NCBI RefSeq assembly: GCF_036231905.1
Contig: NZ_JAZARE010000007.1
Location: 294,225 to 358,224 of the forward strand
Direction of reading: 5' to 3'
DNA from: CAMLIZ01 sp036231905
GTDB lineage: Bacteria > Pseudomonadota > Gammaproteobacteria > Burkholderiales > Burkholderiaceae_C
DNA: 64,000 bases
Shown here: piece by piece, positions 35,401 through 43,076 of the stretch
Position numbering within the stretch: position 1 is the stretch's first letter
How the letters are laid out: every line of letters starts with the position of its first letter
Notes under the pieces: generated by a model
Told to the model about the DNA's origin: nothing
The model's database searches: none
What the model saw: the letters and a program-made list of their open reading frames with translations, nothing else
Program-made: the position numbers and the translations under genes

Positions 35401-37284
35401 GTGAACAAGCTGTTCTGGGTCATGCTGCCGCTGCTGGCCGCCTTCGCGTGGCTGGGGCAGCGCTGGCTGCGCGGGCGGGCGCCTTCGCGCCATGCCATGA
35501 ACGTTGGCATCAGCCTGTTGCTGATGGCCTATGTGCTCGCCACCGCGGGGCTGGGCCTGTTCTGGATCGCCAACCAGCAGCTGCCGGTGTTCGACTGGCA
35601 CTACCTGTTCGGCTACGGCACCTTGCTGCTGGTGGTCGTGCACCTGGCATTCAACTTCCGCGTCGTCTGGCGTTTCCTACGCGGGCCGCGGGCGGCGGCG
35701 GTTCCCGCATCGCCCGCGCGGCGCGGCTTGCTCGCGGGGCTGGGCGCGCTGCTGGCGGGCGCGCTGGGCATTGCGCTGGGGCTGCGGCACGGCCGCAGCG
35801 AGGTGCGCATCGAGGCGGCGGCGGGCCCGTACGCCGCGCCGGCGGCTGGTGCCCTGGCGGCGGTGGAGCGGCTCCACGAGTTCTCCTCGCATTCGCGCGC
35901 GGGAGTCATGCTGCGGGCGCCCAGCGTCGATTGGGGGGCACCGCCCGTCGCCTTCAAGCGCTACCCCGATGCCATGCGAGTGGCCCTGCCCGGGCCTCGC
36001 ATGGCGCGGGGCCGGGCCGTCACGGAACTCGGTGGCCTGGGCGCCGTGCTCTGGCATACCGCCGGCGTGAGCGCCGAACAGGGTGGGTTGAAACTGCGCG
36101 CGTCGCCCTCGTCGGGCGCCTTGTTCGCCACCGAGCTGTATGTCGCAGGCGACGGTGTGCAGGGCCTGGCACCCGGGCTGTGGCACTACGACGCGCTGGG
36201 CCACGCGCTCGAACGAAGCGCGCCGGCCGATCGCGCCGCTGCACTGATGGCGGCTGCGGCTGCGCCCGGGCGGCCGGTGGCGCTGGTGGTGGCCACCGCA
36301 GTGTTCCGCCGCACCGGGCAAAAGTACCGCGACCGGAGCTACCGCTACGAATGGGCGGACCTCGGGCATGCACTCGAGAACCTGCGGCTGGCGGCGTCGG
36401 CGGTCGGTGGATTCGCCCGGCTGCTGCCGGCGTTCGACGAGACCGAGGCGGGCGCCGCGCTGGGACTCGACAACGCGCAAGAGGGTGTGCTCGCGCTGGT
36501 GGCGCTGTATGCCGGCGCACCGCCGAAGGCGGCCGTGCAAACCCAGCCCTTGTGGCAGCCGGTCGCGCTGTCGCCCACGCTGGGCGGCTTGCCCCTGGGC
36601 GTGACGGCGGCCGCGCATGCATTCACCGCATTGCGCGCCGCCTCGGCCGGTGGGCAACCCGCACGCGAGCCTGCCGCCTCGGCGGCGGCGGTGCCGACGC
36701 AGCCCGCCAGTGCGTTGCTGCCTCGCCTGCCACCGCTGCGGCAGGATGCGCTGGGCTTGATCGCCACGCGCCGATCCAGGCGCCGCTTTGCCGCCGAGCC
36801 ACTGCCGCTGGAAGCGCTGGCCGCGGTGTTGCAGCGCATGGTGCTGGGCGAGGCGCCCTTGTTGTCCGACGCGACACGCGTGTACGTGGTGGCGCACGCG
36901 GTGGCCGGCCTGCCCGCGGGCGCCTACCGCTACCGGGCCGAGGCCCAGGCGCTGCGGCCCACCCGCGCGCCGGCGCTGCTGCGGGACACGGCCCGCGCGG
37001 CGGCCCTGGACCAGGATGTGATCGGCGATGCGGCGGCGGTCTGCGTCATCGCGCTGGACCGCGCGGCGCTGGCGGCCGACCCCCTGGGGCCGGGGCGCGC
37101 TTACCGCCATGCGTTCATCGAGGCCGGGCTGCAGGGCGAACGCCTGTACCTGGAGGCCGAGGCGCGCGGCCTGGCGGCCTGCGCCGTGGGTGCGTTCTAC
37201 GACGACGAGGCGGCCCGGCTCGTTGCGCTGGACCCGGCACAAGAATGGGTGCTGCACTTCGCGGCGCTGGGGCCGCGGGCGTGA
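35401..37284 (+). CDS. membrane-anchored tandem SagB/nitroreductase-like protein
   Basis: About 627 residues from a GTG start (35401); the frame is open from 35323 but a start there would add an untypical leader. Four N-terminal helices come first (NKLFWVMLPLLAAFAWL; MNVGISLLLMAYVLATAGL; HYLFGYGTLLLVVVHLAFN; GLLAGLGALLAGALGIAL), with His in DWHYLFGYG and VVVHLAFN suggesting a cytochrome b-like (DUF4405) module. Two nitroreductase-fold halves follow. The first, about 205-405, has the SagB hallmark RASPSSGALFATELYV and the second-strand SYRYEWADLGHALENLRLAA. The second, about 470-627, begins IATRRSRRRFAAEPLPLEAL and ends IEAGLQGERLYLEAEARGLAACAVGAFYDD. This looks like an FMN oxidase fed by a membrane haem domain; substrate unknown. 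No azole-peptide synthesis genes nearby. Confidence 0.75.
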   Translation: MNKLFWVMLPLLAAFAWLGQRWLRGRAPSRHAMNVGISLLLMAYVLATAGLGLFWIANQQLPVFDWHYLFGYGTLLLVVVHLAFNFRVVWRFLRGPRAAAVPASPARRGLLAGLGALLAGALGIALGLRHGRSEVRIEAAAGPYAAPAAGALAAVERLHEFSSHSRAGVMLRAPSVDWGAPPVAFKRYPDAMRVALPGPRMARGRAVTELGGLGAVLWHTAGVSAEQGGLKLRASPSSGALFATELYVAGDGVQGLAPGLWHYDALGHALERSAPADRAAALMAAAAAPGRPVALVVATAVFRRTGQKYRDRSYRYEWADLGHALENLRLAASAVGGFARLLPAFDETEAGAALGLDNAQEGVLALVALYAGAPPKAAVQTQPLWQPVALSPTLGGLPLGVTAAAHAFTALRAASAGGQPAREPAASAAAVPTQPASALLPRLPPLRQDALGLIATRRSRRRFAAEPLPLEALAAVLQRMVLGEAPLLSDATRVYVVAHAVAGLPAGAYRYRAEAQALRPTRAPALLRDTARAAALDQDVIGDAAAVCVIALDRAALAADPLGPGRAYRHAFIEAGLQGERLYLEAEARGLAACAVGAFYDDEAARLVALDPAQEWVLHFAALGPRA

Positions 37285-37294
37285 CCGTGCGCTA

Positions 37295-37921
37295 TCAGGC
37301 CGGCGTGGAGAGGAAGGGCTTGACCACGCCCATCACCTGCTCCACGTAGGCCTGTTTCTGGCCCACCGGCGCCACGTAGTGCAGCGCCTTCTCCGCCGCC
37401 TCGGTGCCGGCCTTGCGTGCCATCAGCCAGGCGGCCAGGTACACCGACGACATGCAGCCGCCGGAGGTGGCCACCGGCCCGCGTGCGTGGAAGGGCTCGT
37501 CCAGCACCAGCACGCCGGCTTCCACCAGCCAGGGTTTGGTGGTGAGGTCGGTGCAGGCGGGCATGGTGCCCAGCAGGCCCAGCCGCGCCATCAACAGGGT
37601 GCCCGAGCATTGGCCGCCGATCAGCTGGCGCAGCGGGTCGATCTGCAGCCGGTCCAGCAGGGCGCTGTTCTCCGCGATGGCGCGGGTGTAGATGCCGCTG
37701 CCGAAGATCACCGCATCGGCTTCGTTGGCGAACTCCAGCGGCTGCTGGGCGGTGACGGTGACGCCGTTCATCGACGTCACCTGCGCCGAGGGGCTGGTGA
37801 TCTCGGCGCTCCAGCCCTCCGCACGCAGGCGGTTGATCAGGCCCAGCGCAATGAACGAATCGAGTTCGTTGAAGCCGTCGAAGGTGAGGATGGCGACGCG
37901 GGTGGAGGAGGTGGTGGCCAT
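37295..37921 (-). CDS. DJ-1/PfpI family protein
   Basis: A 208-residue class I glutamine-amidotransferase-like protein of the DJ-1/PfpI superfamily. The nucleophile elbow is IGGQCSGTLLMA (Cys105), with acidic partner in FDGFNELDSF (Glu19) and the flanking VFGSGIYTRA. ThiJ/PfpI members act as chaperones, glyoxalases or proteases; the QCSGT elbow is a variant and does not identify the reaction. Seven base pairs downstream of dps on the same strand, so it belongs to a stress operon with dps. Confidence 0.88.
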   Translation of the reverse strand: MATTSSTRVAILTFDGFNELDSFIALGLINRLRAEGWSAEITSPSAQVTSMNGVTVTAQQPLEFANEADAVIFGSGIYTRAIAENSALLDRLQIDPLRQLIGGQCSGTLLMARLGLLGTMPACTDLTTKPWLVEAGVLVLDEPFHARGPVATSGGCMSSVYLAAWLMARKAGTEAAEKALHYVAPVGQKQAYVEQVMGVVKPFLSTPA

Positions 37922-37928
37922 GGGCCGC

Positions 37929-38411
37929 TCATTCTTCCAGCAGCGACCTCAACATCCAAGCAGTTTGTTCATGCACCGTCAGGCGCTGCGTGAGCAGGTC
38001 GGCGGTGGGTTCGTCGCTGGCCTTGTCGGCCAGGGGGAAGATGCCGCGCGCGGTGCGGGCCACCGCCTCGTGGCCCTCGACCAGGATGCGCACCATGTCC
38101 ATCGCTTTCGGCGGGGTGGCCGGTGCGTCCTTCAGTGAAGTGAGGCTGCCGAACTGCTGGTAGGAGCCTGGTGCGGCGTGGCCCAGCGAGCGGATGCGTT
38201 CGGCGATCGGGTCCACCGCGTTCCACAGCTCGGTGTACTGCGTCATGAACATGGTGTGCAGGGTGTTGAACATCGGCCCCGTCACGTTCCAGTGGAAGTT
38301 GTGGGTCGTGAGGTAGAGCGTGTAGGTGTCGGCCAGCAGCCGGCTCAGGCCCTGCGTGATCGCGCTGCGGTCGTCTTCGGAAATGCCGATGTTGATCGGG
38401 GTCTTGTTCAT
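37929..38411 (-). CDS. dps: Dps family ferritin-like DNA-protection protein
   Basis: A 160-residue Dps dodecameric miniferritin. Ferroxidase ligands are in register with E. coli Dps: His40 and His52 (HNFHWNVTGPMFNTLHTMF) and Asp67/Glu71 (DPIAERI), formed between subunits. The C-terminal helix has LTVHEQTAWMLRSLLEE. Start 38411 (MNKTPINIG) has a good SD (AGGAG) and is preferred over 38453. It oxidises Fe(II) with H2O2 and shields DNA. Located after katA and before pfpI on the same strand; oxyR is the probable regulator. Confidence 0.95.
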   Translation of the reverse strand: MNKTPINIGISEDDRSAITQGLSRLLADTYTLYLTTHNFHWNVTGPMFNTLHTMFMTQYTELWNAVDPIAERIRSLGHAAPGSYQQFGSLTSLKDAPATPPKAMDMVRILVEGHEAVARTARGIFPLADKASDEPTADLLTQRLTVHEQTAWMLRSLLEE

Positions 38412-38453
38412 CAGAGGCTCCTTGCACGGGGTTGCGGACGACTGTAGCGGCAA

Positions 38454-38484
38454 GCGCCGGCCCTGCCCGGTGCAGGGCCGGCGC
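38454..38484 (-). terminator. strong hairpin between katA and dps
   Basis: A perfect 13-bp stem (GCGCCGGCCCTGC / GCAGGGCCGGCGC) with a 5-base loop, 10 bases after the katA stop. No T-run follows on the minus strand, so it may be a partial terminator or an mRNA 3' stabiliser that sets different katA and dps levels. Confidence 0.6.
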
Positions 38485-38493
38485 GGCCCGGGG

Positions 38494-39951
38494 TTACACC
38501 GGCGTGGCGACGCCCAGGCGGGCCAGCGCCGCCCGTACCCCTTGCCCGTAGGCCGGGTCGGCGCGGTCGAAGTGGGCGAGCTGGCGCTGGATGATCTCCG
38601 GCGACACGCTGTGGATGGCGCCGGCGATGTTGTCCACCAGGTTCTGCTTTTCCTGCGCGGGCAGCAGGCGGTACAGGTTGCCGGCCTGGGTGAAATCGTC
38701 CTCTTCGGCGCGGGCGTCGTAGCGCGCCGCGGGGCCGCTCAGCGCCAGCGCCGGCTCGCCATGCCCCAGCCCTTGCGGCTGGGTGCCGCGGGCATCGACT
38801 GGTGCGTAGTTGCGCTCGGCCCCGGGGTTGTCGAACGCCATCGCACCGTCGCGCTGCTGGTGATGGAAGGGGCAGCGTGGCCGGTTCACCGGCAGCTGCT
38901 GGTGGTTGGTGCCCACGCGGTAGAGCTGCGCATCGTGGTACGCGAAGAGGCGCCCCTGCAGCATCTTGTCGGGCGAGTAGCCGAGGCCCGGCACCACGTT
39001 GGCCGGCGAGAAGGCCACCTGCTCCACCTCGGCGTGGTAGTTGTCGGGGTTGCGGTTGAGCTCCAGCACGCCCACCGGGATGCGCGGGAAGTCCGCATGC
39101 GGCCACACCTTGGTCAGGTCGAAGGGGTTGAAAGCCACCTGTGCGGCCTGCGCTTCGGTCATCACCTGGATGTAGACGCTCCAGCGCGGGAAGTTGCCGC
39201 TGGCAATGGCGTTGAAGAGATCGCGCTGGGCGTGGTCGGGGTCGGTGCCGGCCAGGCGCACGGCCTCGGCAGCCGACAGGTTCTTGATGCCCTGCTGCGT
39301 CTTGAAGTGCCACTTCACCCACACGCGCTCGCCGGCGTCGTTGATCAGGCTGAAGGTGTGGCTGCCAAAGCCGTCCATGTGGCGATAACCGTCGGGCGTG
39401 CCGCGGTCGCTGAACAGCATGGTCACCTGGTGCAGCGACTCGGGCGCGCGGCTCCAGAAGTCCCACATCGCGGTGGGCGACTTCAGGTTGGTCTGCGGGT
39501 CGCGCTTTTGCGTGTGCACGAAGTCGGGGAACTTGATCGGGTCCTTGATGAAGAACATCGGCGTGTTGTTGCCGGCCAGGTCCCAGTTGCCTTCTTCGGT
39601 GTAGAAGCGGACGGCAAAGCCGCGCGGATCACGCTCCGTATCGGCCGAGCCGCGCTCGCCGCCCACGGTGGAAAAGCGCACGAAGGTCTCGGTCGTCTTG
39701 CCGATCGCGTTGAACAGCTTGGCCTTGGTGAAACGCGTGATGTCGTGCGTGACCGTGAAGCTGCCGTAGGCGCCCGAGCCCTTGGCATGCACCACCCGCT
39801 CGGGAATGCGCTCCCGGTTGAAGTGCTGCAGCTTCTCGATCAGGTGGAAGTCCTGCAGCAGCAGCGGGCCGCGCGGGCCGGCGCTGAGAGAGTTCTGGTT
39901 GTCGGCGACCGGGATGCCGGAAGCGGTGGTCAGGCGGGGCGGGGTGGACAT
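38494..39951 (-). CDS. katA: monofunctional haem catalase (clade 3)
   Basis: A 485-residue small-subunit catalase decomposing H2O2. Distal His55 in ERVVHAKGSGAYG, the Asn in DLAGNNTPMFF, proximal tyrosine region RLFAYHDAQLYRVG, and NYHAEVEQVAFSPANVVPG. Length and the ADxER-RGFAVRFYTEEGNWD block fit clade 3 (KatA). There is no signal peptide, so it acts in the cytoplasm. The 147-bp gap to oxyR upstream carries a candidate OxyR operator. Confidence 0.97.
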   Translation of the reverse strand: MSTPPRLTTASGIPVADNQNSLSAGPRGPLLLQDFHLIEKLQHFNRERIPERVVHAKGSGAYGSFTVTHDITRFTKAKLFNAIGKTTETFVRFSTVGGERGSADTERDPRGFAVRFYTEEGNWDLAGNNTPMFFIKDPIKFPDFVHTQKRDPQTNLKSPTAMWDFWSRAPESLHQVTMLFSDRGTPDGYRHMDGFGSHTFSLINDAGERVWVKWHFKTQQGIKNLSAAEAVRLAGTDPDHAQRDLFNAIASGNFPRWSVYIQVMTEAQAAQVAFNPFDLTKVWPHADFPRIPVGVLELNRNPDNYHAEVEQVAFSPANVVPGLGYSPDKMLQGRLFAYHDAQLYRVGTNHQQLPVNRPRCPFHHQQRDGAMAFDNPGAERNYAPVDARGTQPQGLGHGEPALALSGPAARYDARAEEDDFTQAGNLYRLLPAQEKQNLVDNIAGAIHSVSPEIIQRQLAHFDRADPAYGQGVRAALARLGVATPV

Positions 39952-39994
39952 CGGGCGGCTCCTTGTAGGTGTGCCTGAAGTCTCGCCTCGGGCG

Positions 39995-40033
39995 ATAGCT
40001 TCGTCTAATTGAAGACGGCTACTTCATTGATAG
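39995..40033 (-). promoter_or_regulatory. candidate OxyR operator upstream of katA
   Basis: ATAG at 39995-39998 and again at 40030-40033 flank an inverted repeat CGTCT-N6-AGACG (40002-40017), 44-82 bases upstream of the katA start. OxyR sites have ATAG/CTAT elements at 11-base spacing; the match here is only partial (the first element and the dyad centre fit, the inner tetramers do not). Position and dyad are suggestive. Confidence 0.35.
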
Positions 40034-40098
40034 GGGCAACGAAGAGCCCTGATCCGCGGCCTGGCCGATTCGGATTCCCGCCCGGCTGATTCGAATTT

Positions 40099-41022
40099 CT
40101 ACTCGGTCAACCGCTTCACACCATCCAGCTTGCAGGCATACACCGCGTTGCGCAGCGCCGCGATCGCTTCATAGCGGGTGAAGGTGCGCCGCCACGCCAG
40201 CACCACCCGGCGCGTGGGCACCGGCTCGCTGAACGGGATGTACTGCACCAAGCTGCCCCGCTCCTTGGGCACCGACAACTGCGGCACCACGGTCACGCCC
40301 ATGCCGGAGGCCACCATGTGCTTGATGGTTTCCAACGACGAACCTTCAAAGCTCTTGCGGATGCCTTCGGCGTCGCTGGAAAAGCGGGCGAACTCCGGGC
40401 ACACCTCCAGCACATGGTCGCGGAAGCAATGCCCGGTGCCCAGCAGCAGCATCGTCTCCTTCTTGAGTTCCTCGGAGCTGATGCTCTTGCGCTGGGCGAG
40501 CGCATGGTTCTTGGGCACCGCGACCATGAAGGGCTCGTCGTACAGCGGCGCGATGGCGAGGCCTGCATCGGGAAACGGCTCGGCCATGATGGCGCAGTCC
40601 AGGTCGCCGGTGCGCAGCATCTCCAGCAGCTTGACCGTGAAGTTCTCCTGGAGCATCAGCGGCATCTGCGGCGTCTTCTCGATCGCGTTGCGCACCAGCT
40701 CGGGCAGCAGGTAGGGCCCGATGGTGTAGATGATGCCGAGCTTGAGCGCACCATCGAGCGGATCCTTGCCGCGCTTGGCGATCTCCTTGATCGCCTGGGC
40801 CTGCTCGATCACCGCCTGGGCCTGGCGCACGATGGCCTCGCCCAGCGGCGTGACGCTCACCTCGTTGGCACCGCGCTCGAAGAGCTTGACGTCCAGCTCC
40901 TCTTCCAGCTTCTTGATCGCCACACTGAGCGTGGGCTGCGACACGAAGCAGGCTTCGGCCGCGCGGCCGAAGTGCTTTTCACGCGCAACGGCAACGATGT
41001 AGCGGAGTTCGGTGAGCGTCAT
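40099..41022 (-). CDS. oxyR: peroxide-sensing LysR regulator OxyR
   Basis: A 307-residue OxyR. HTH TLTELRYIVAVAREKHFGRAAEACFVSQPTLSVAIKKLEEELDVKLFERG. The redox cysteines are Cys199 and Cys208 in GTGHCFRDHVLEVCPE, the same numbering and spacing as in E. coli, so it should form the H2O2-induced disulfide. Downstream on the same strand lie katA, dps and pfpI, the expected targets. In betaproteobacteria oxyR is often next to recG; here an M4 peptidase gene and a repeat lie between them. Confidence 0.97.
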   Translation of the reverse strand: MTLTELRYIVAVAREKHFGRAAEACFVSQPTLSVAIKKLEEELDVKLFERGANEVSVTPLGEAIVRQAQAVIEQAQAIKEIAKRGKDPLDGALKLGIIYTIGPYLLPELVRNAIEKTPQMPLMLQENFTVKLLEMLRTGDLDCAIMAEPFPDAGLAIAPLYDEPFMVAVPKNHALAQRKSISSEELKKETMLLLGTGHCFRDHVLEVCPEFARFSSDAEGIRKSFEGSSLETIKHMVASGMGVTVVPQLSVPKERGSLVQYIPFSEPVPTRRVVLAWRRTFTRYEAIAALRNAVYACKLDGVKRLTE

Positions 41023-41064
41023 GGCGGCGGGGTTCCGGGCGCAACGATACCCGACTCCACAAGA

Positions 41065-41088
41065 AAAAAGCCCGCGTCGGCGGGCCTT
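41065..41088 (-). terminator. intrinsic terminator after the M4 peptidase gene and repeat B
   Basis: Minus strand: AAGGCCCGC, loop CGAC, GCGGGCTTT followed by TTT. Nine-pair stem (one G-U) with a T-run, lying between repeat B and the oxyR promoter region. It separates the peptidase transcript from oxyR. Confidence 0.82.
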
Positions 41089-41093
41089 CCTCT

Positions 41094-41209
41094 GGGACAG
41101 GCCGCGCAGCGGCCAGGGGCGGTGGTGACAGAACGAGCGAAGCGCGGACGGGTTGCCCGGCCGCGCTTCGAGCCCCCACGGGGGGCGGCCGCCAGACGGC
41201 CGGGGGCCG
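41094..41209 (-). repeat. 3'-palindromic repeat, copy B (after M4 peptidase gene)
   Basis: A 116-bp element abutting the peptidase stop codon, about 80 % identical by eye to copy A. Shared blocks are GGGACAGGCCGC, GCGGCCAGGGG, GAACGAGCGA, GGACGGGTTGCCCGGCC, then CCCCC-ACGGGGGGCGGCCGCCAGACGGCCGGGGG. Differences fall mainly as compensatory changes within stems (CCCGGG.. versus GCGCGG../CCGCGC), which suggests that secondary structure is conserved. Confidence 0.75.
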
Positions 41210-42790
41210 TCAGTTCACGCTGACTGCGCTCCAGGCGGCAGCCACCGCATTGTGCTGGGGCGAGCCGGCACCGAACAGGTCGGCCGCGGCGCTCAGCGTG
41301 GCGGCGCGTGCACCGGCGTAGTTGGTGTTGGAGGTCATGTAGACCGACAGCGCGCGATACCAGATCTTCTGCGCGGCATCACGGCCGATGCCACCGGCAG
41401 CGGTGTTGCCGTTGCACACCAGCTGGCTGGGCGAGAGGTTGAAGCCCGCGGGCACCACCGCGCCTTCGGCCAGCAGGTAGAAGAAGTGGTTGGCCACGCC
41501 CGACGAGTAGTGCACGTCCAGGTTGCCGATGGTGGACGTGTAGCAATCCGGCGAGCGGCCGTCCAGGCTGGGCTTGAACATGTAGCGCAGCGCCTTGGTC
41601 GGGTTGGCCTGGCCCGCATTCGACTTGTAGATGCGCTCGCCCACCAGGTAGTTGGGCGTCTGCTTGGCGTTGTTGGCGTAGTACTCCACCATCGCGCCGA
41701 AGATGTCCGAATTGCCCTCGTTCAGGCCGCCCGACTCGCCCGAGTAGATCAGCTTGGCGGTGTTGGCGGTCACGCCGTGGCTCATCTCATGGCCGGCGAT
41801 GTCGATGGCCACCAGCGGCAGCAGGGTCACGCCGTCGCCGTCACCATAGGTCATGCAGAAGCAGCTGTCGTTCCAGAACGCGTTGGCGTAGTTCCTGCCG
41901 TAGTGCACGCGCGAGGACGCCGTCTTGCCGGCCCCGTCGATGCCATTGCGGCCGTGCACGGTCTTGTAGTAGTCCCAGGTCAGCGCCATGCCGTAGTGGG
42001 CGTCGGCGCCCACGGTGGCCGCGTCGGTGGTGGCGAAGTTGCCCCACACGTTGTCGGTGTCAGTGAAGACCGCGCCCGCACCGAAGCGGCGGTTCTTCAT
42101 GTTCAGCGTGCTGTTGTTGCTGCGGCTGGGGTCGCGCATCGCAAAGCCGCTGCTGGTGCTGTCGGTGGTGATGCTCACCGCGCCGGACAGCAGCGTGTTG
42201 CCGGTGCCATTGGAGGCCGCGGTGTGCACCTCGTCGTAGCGGTCCAGCAGCTGCAGGCTGTGGGCGTCGATGATCAGGTGCAGCACGCTGGGCGTGCCTT
42301 CATGGTCGAAGCCCTCGATCGTCACGTCATGGGCCAGCGCGGGTGCCTCCCCGCGTGCATAGATCACGAGGCGGGAGGTGGGGTTGCGCTCGGCCGCGCC
42401 GTTGAACAGGCTCTGCGCGTACTGCACCGCGGCCTCGTCGTCGAAGCGGGCGTTCAGGTCCAGCTGCCGCAGCGCGGCGCGCAGGGTGTGGGACGTGCCG
42501 CGGAAGGCGCCGCGCGCATCGGAGTGCACCACCAGGTCGCCGCCGATCACATGCAGGCCCTTGAAGCGGCGGTCGAAGCGCACGTGCTCCGCACCGTCGC
42601 GGTCCACCACCACGTCGCGGGCGGCAAAGGCGTCGTCCGCGCTGGCGTGCAGGGCGGCGGCCTGGGCCTTGATGTGGGCCAGGGCGCGGGCGACGGCCGG
42701 GTGGCTGGCGGAGGCGGGTGCAGCCTGGGCGCTGCCGACCAGGCAGGCGGCCAGCACACCGCTGGCAATGAGAAGTTGGCGAAGTGTCAT
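41210..42790 (-). CDS. secreted M4 (thermolysin-type) neutral metallopeptidase
   Basis: A 526-residue secreted prepro-protease. Signal peptide MTLRQLLIASGVLAACLVGSAQA; FTP-type propeptide (residues about 40-190, VVVDRDGAEHVRFDRRFKGLHVIGGDLVVH); catalytic domain with Zn motif HEMSH (334-338), third ligand Glu358 in SGGLNEGNSDIFG, and the second His motif DVHYSSGVANHFFYLL. The start at 42790 gives the signal peptide; the frame is open to 42877. Predicted to be secreted by type II and self-processed. It sits between recG and oxyR, which are usually neighbours, so it looks like an insertion in a core block. Followed by repeat B and a terminator. Confidence 0.95.
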   Translation of the reverse strand: MTLRQLLIASGVLAACLVGSAQAAPASASHPAVARALAHIKAQAAALHASADDAFAARDVVVDRDGAEHVRFDRRFKGLHVIGGDLVVHSDARGAFRGTSHTLRAALRQLDLNARFDDEAAVQYAQSLFNGAAERNPTSRLVIYARGEAPALAHDVTIEGFDHEGTPSVLHLIIDAHSLQLLDRYDEVHTAASNGTGNTLLSGAVSITTDSTSSGFAMRDPSRSNNSTLNMKNRRFGAGAVFTDTDNVWGNFATTDAATVGADAHYGMALTWDYYKTVHGRNGIDGAGKTASSRVHYGRNYANAFWNDSCFCMTYGDGDGVTLLPLVAIDIAGHEMSHGVTANTAKLIYSGESGGLNEGNSDIFGAMVEYYANNAKQTPNYLVGERIYKSNAGQANPTKALRYMFKPSLDGRSPDCYTSTIGNLDVHYSSGVANHFFYLLAEGAVVPAGFNLSPSQLVCNGNTAAGGIGRDAAQKIWYRALSVYMTSNTNYAGARAATLSAAADLFGAGSPQHNAVAAAWSAVSVN

Positions 42791-43076
42791 GAGCGGATTC
42801 CCTCTTCTTGGATGGGCCTTGGGCGGCCTCGGCGACATGCCGGTGGCGGCGGGCCGGGTGCACCGGCCGCGGGCCATCGGGTGGACTCCGCACGCGGGCT
42901 TCGTGGGCCGCGGCGGTGCGAACCGCAGACTCTAGGGGCCGTCGAGCCTCAGGAGCCCCCCGCCTTAGGGGGGATCACGTTCACGAACTAGGGGGATCGC
43001 AAACCCGGTGTTCGTGGCTGCTGCGGCCTCGCGCACAGCGGCGGTTTGCGCCAAGGGGTCAGCGCTATCTGGAGCC
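42791..43076. other. 286-bp intergenic region with dyads, upstream of the M4 peptidase
   Basis: Between the recG stop and the M4 peptidase start. It contains CCCCCC-GCCTTA-GGGGGG (42956-42973), the palindrome GTTCACGAAC (42979-42988), and CACGAAC/GTTCGTG arms (42982-42988 and 43010-43016) around CTAGGGGGATCG. No gene. Likely holds the protease promoter and regulator sites, or a recG 3' structure; the regulator is unknown. Confidence 0.5.
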
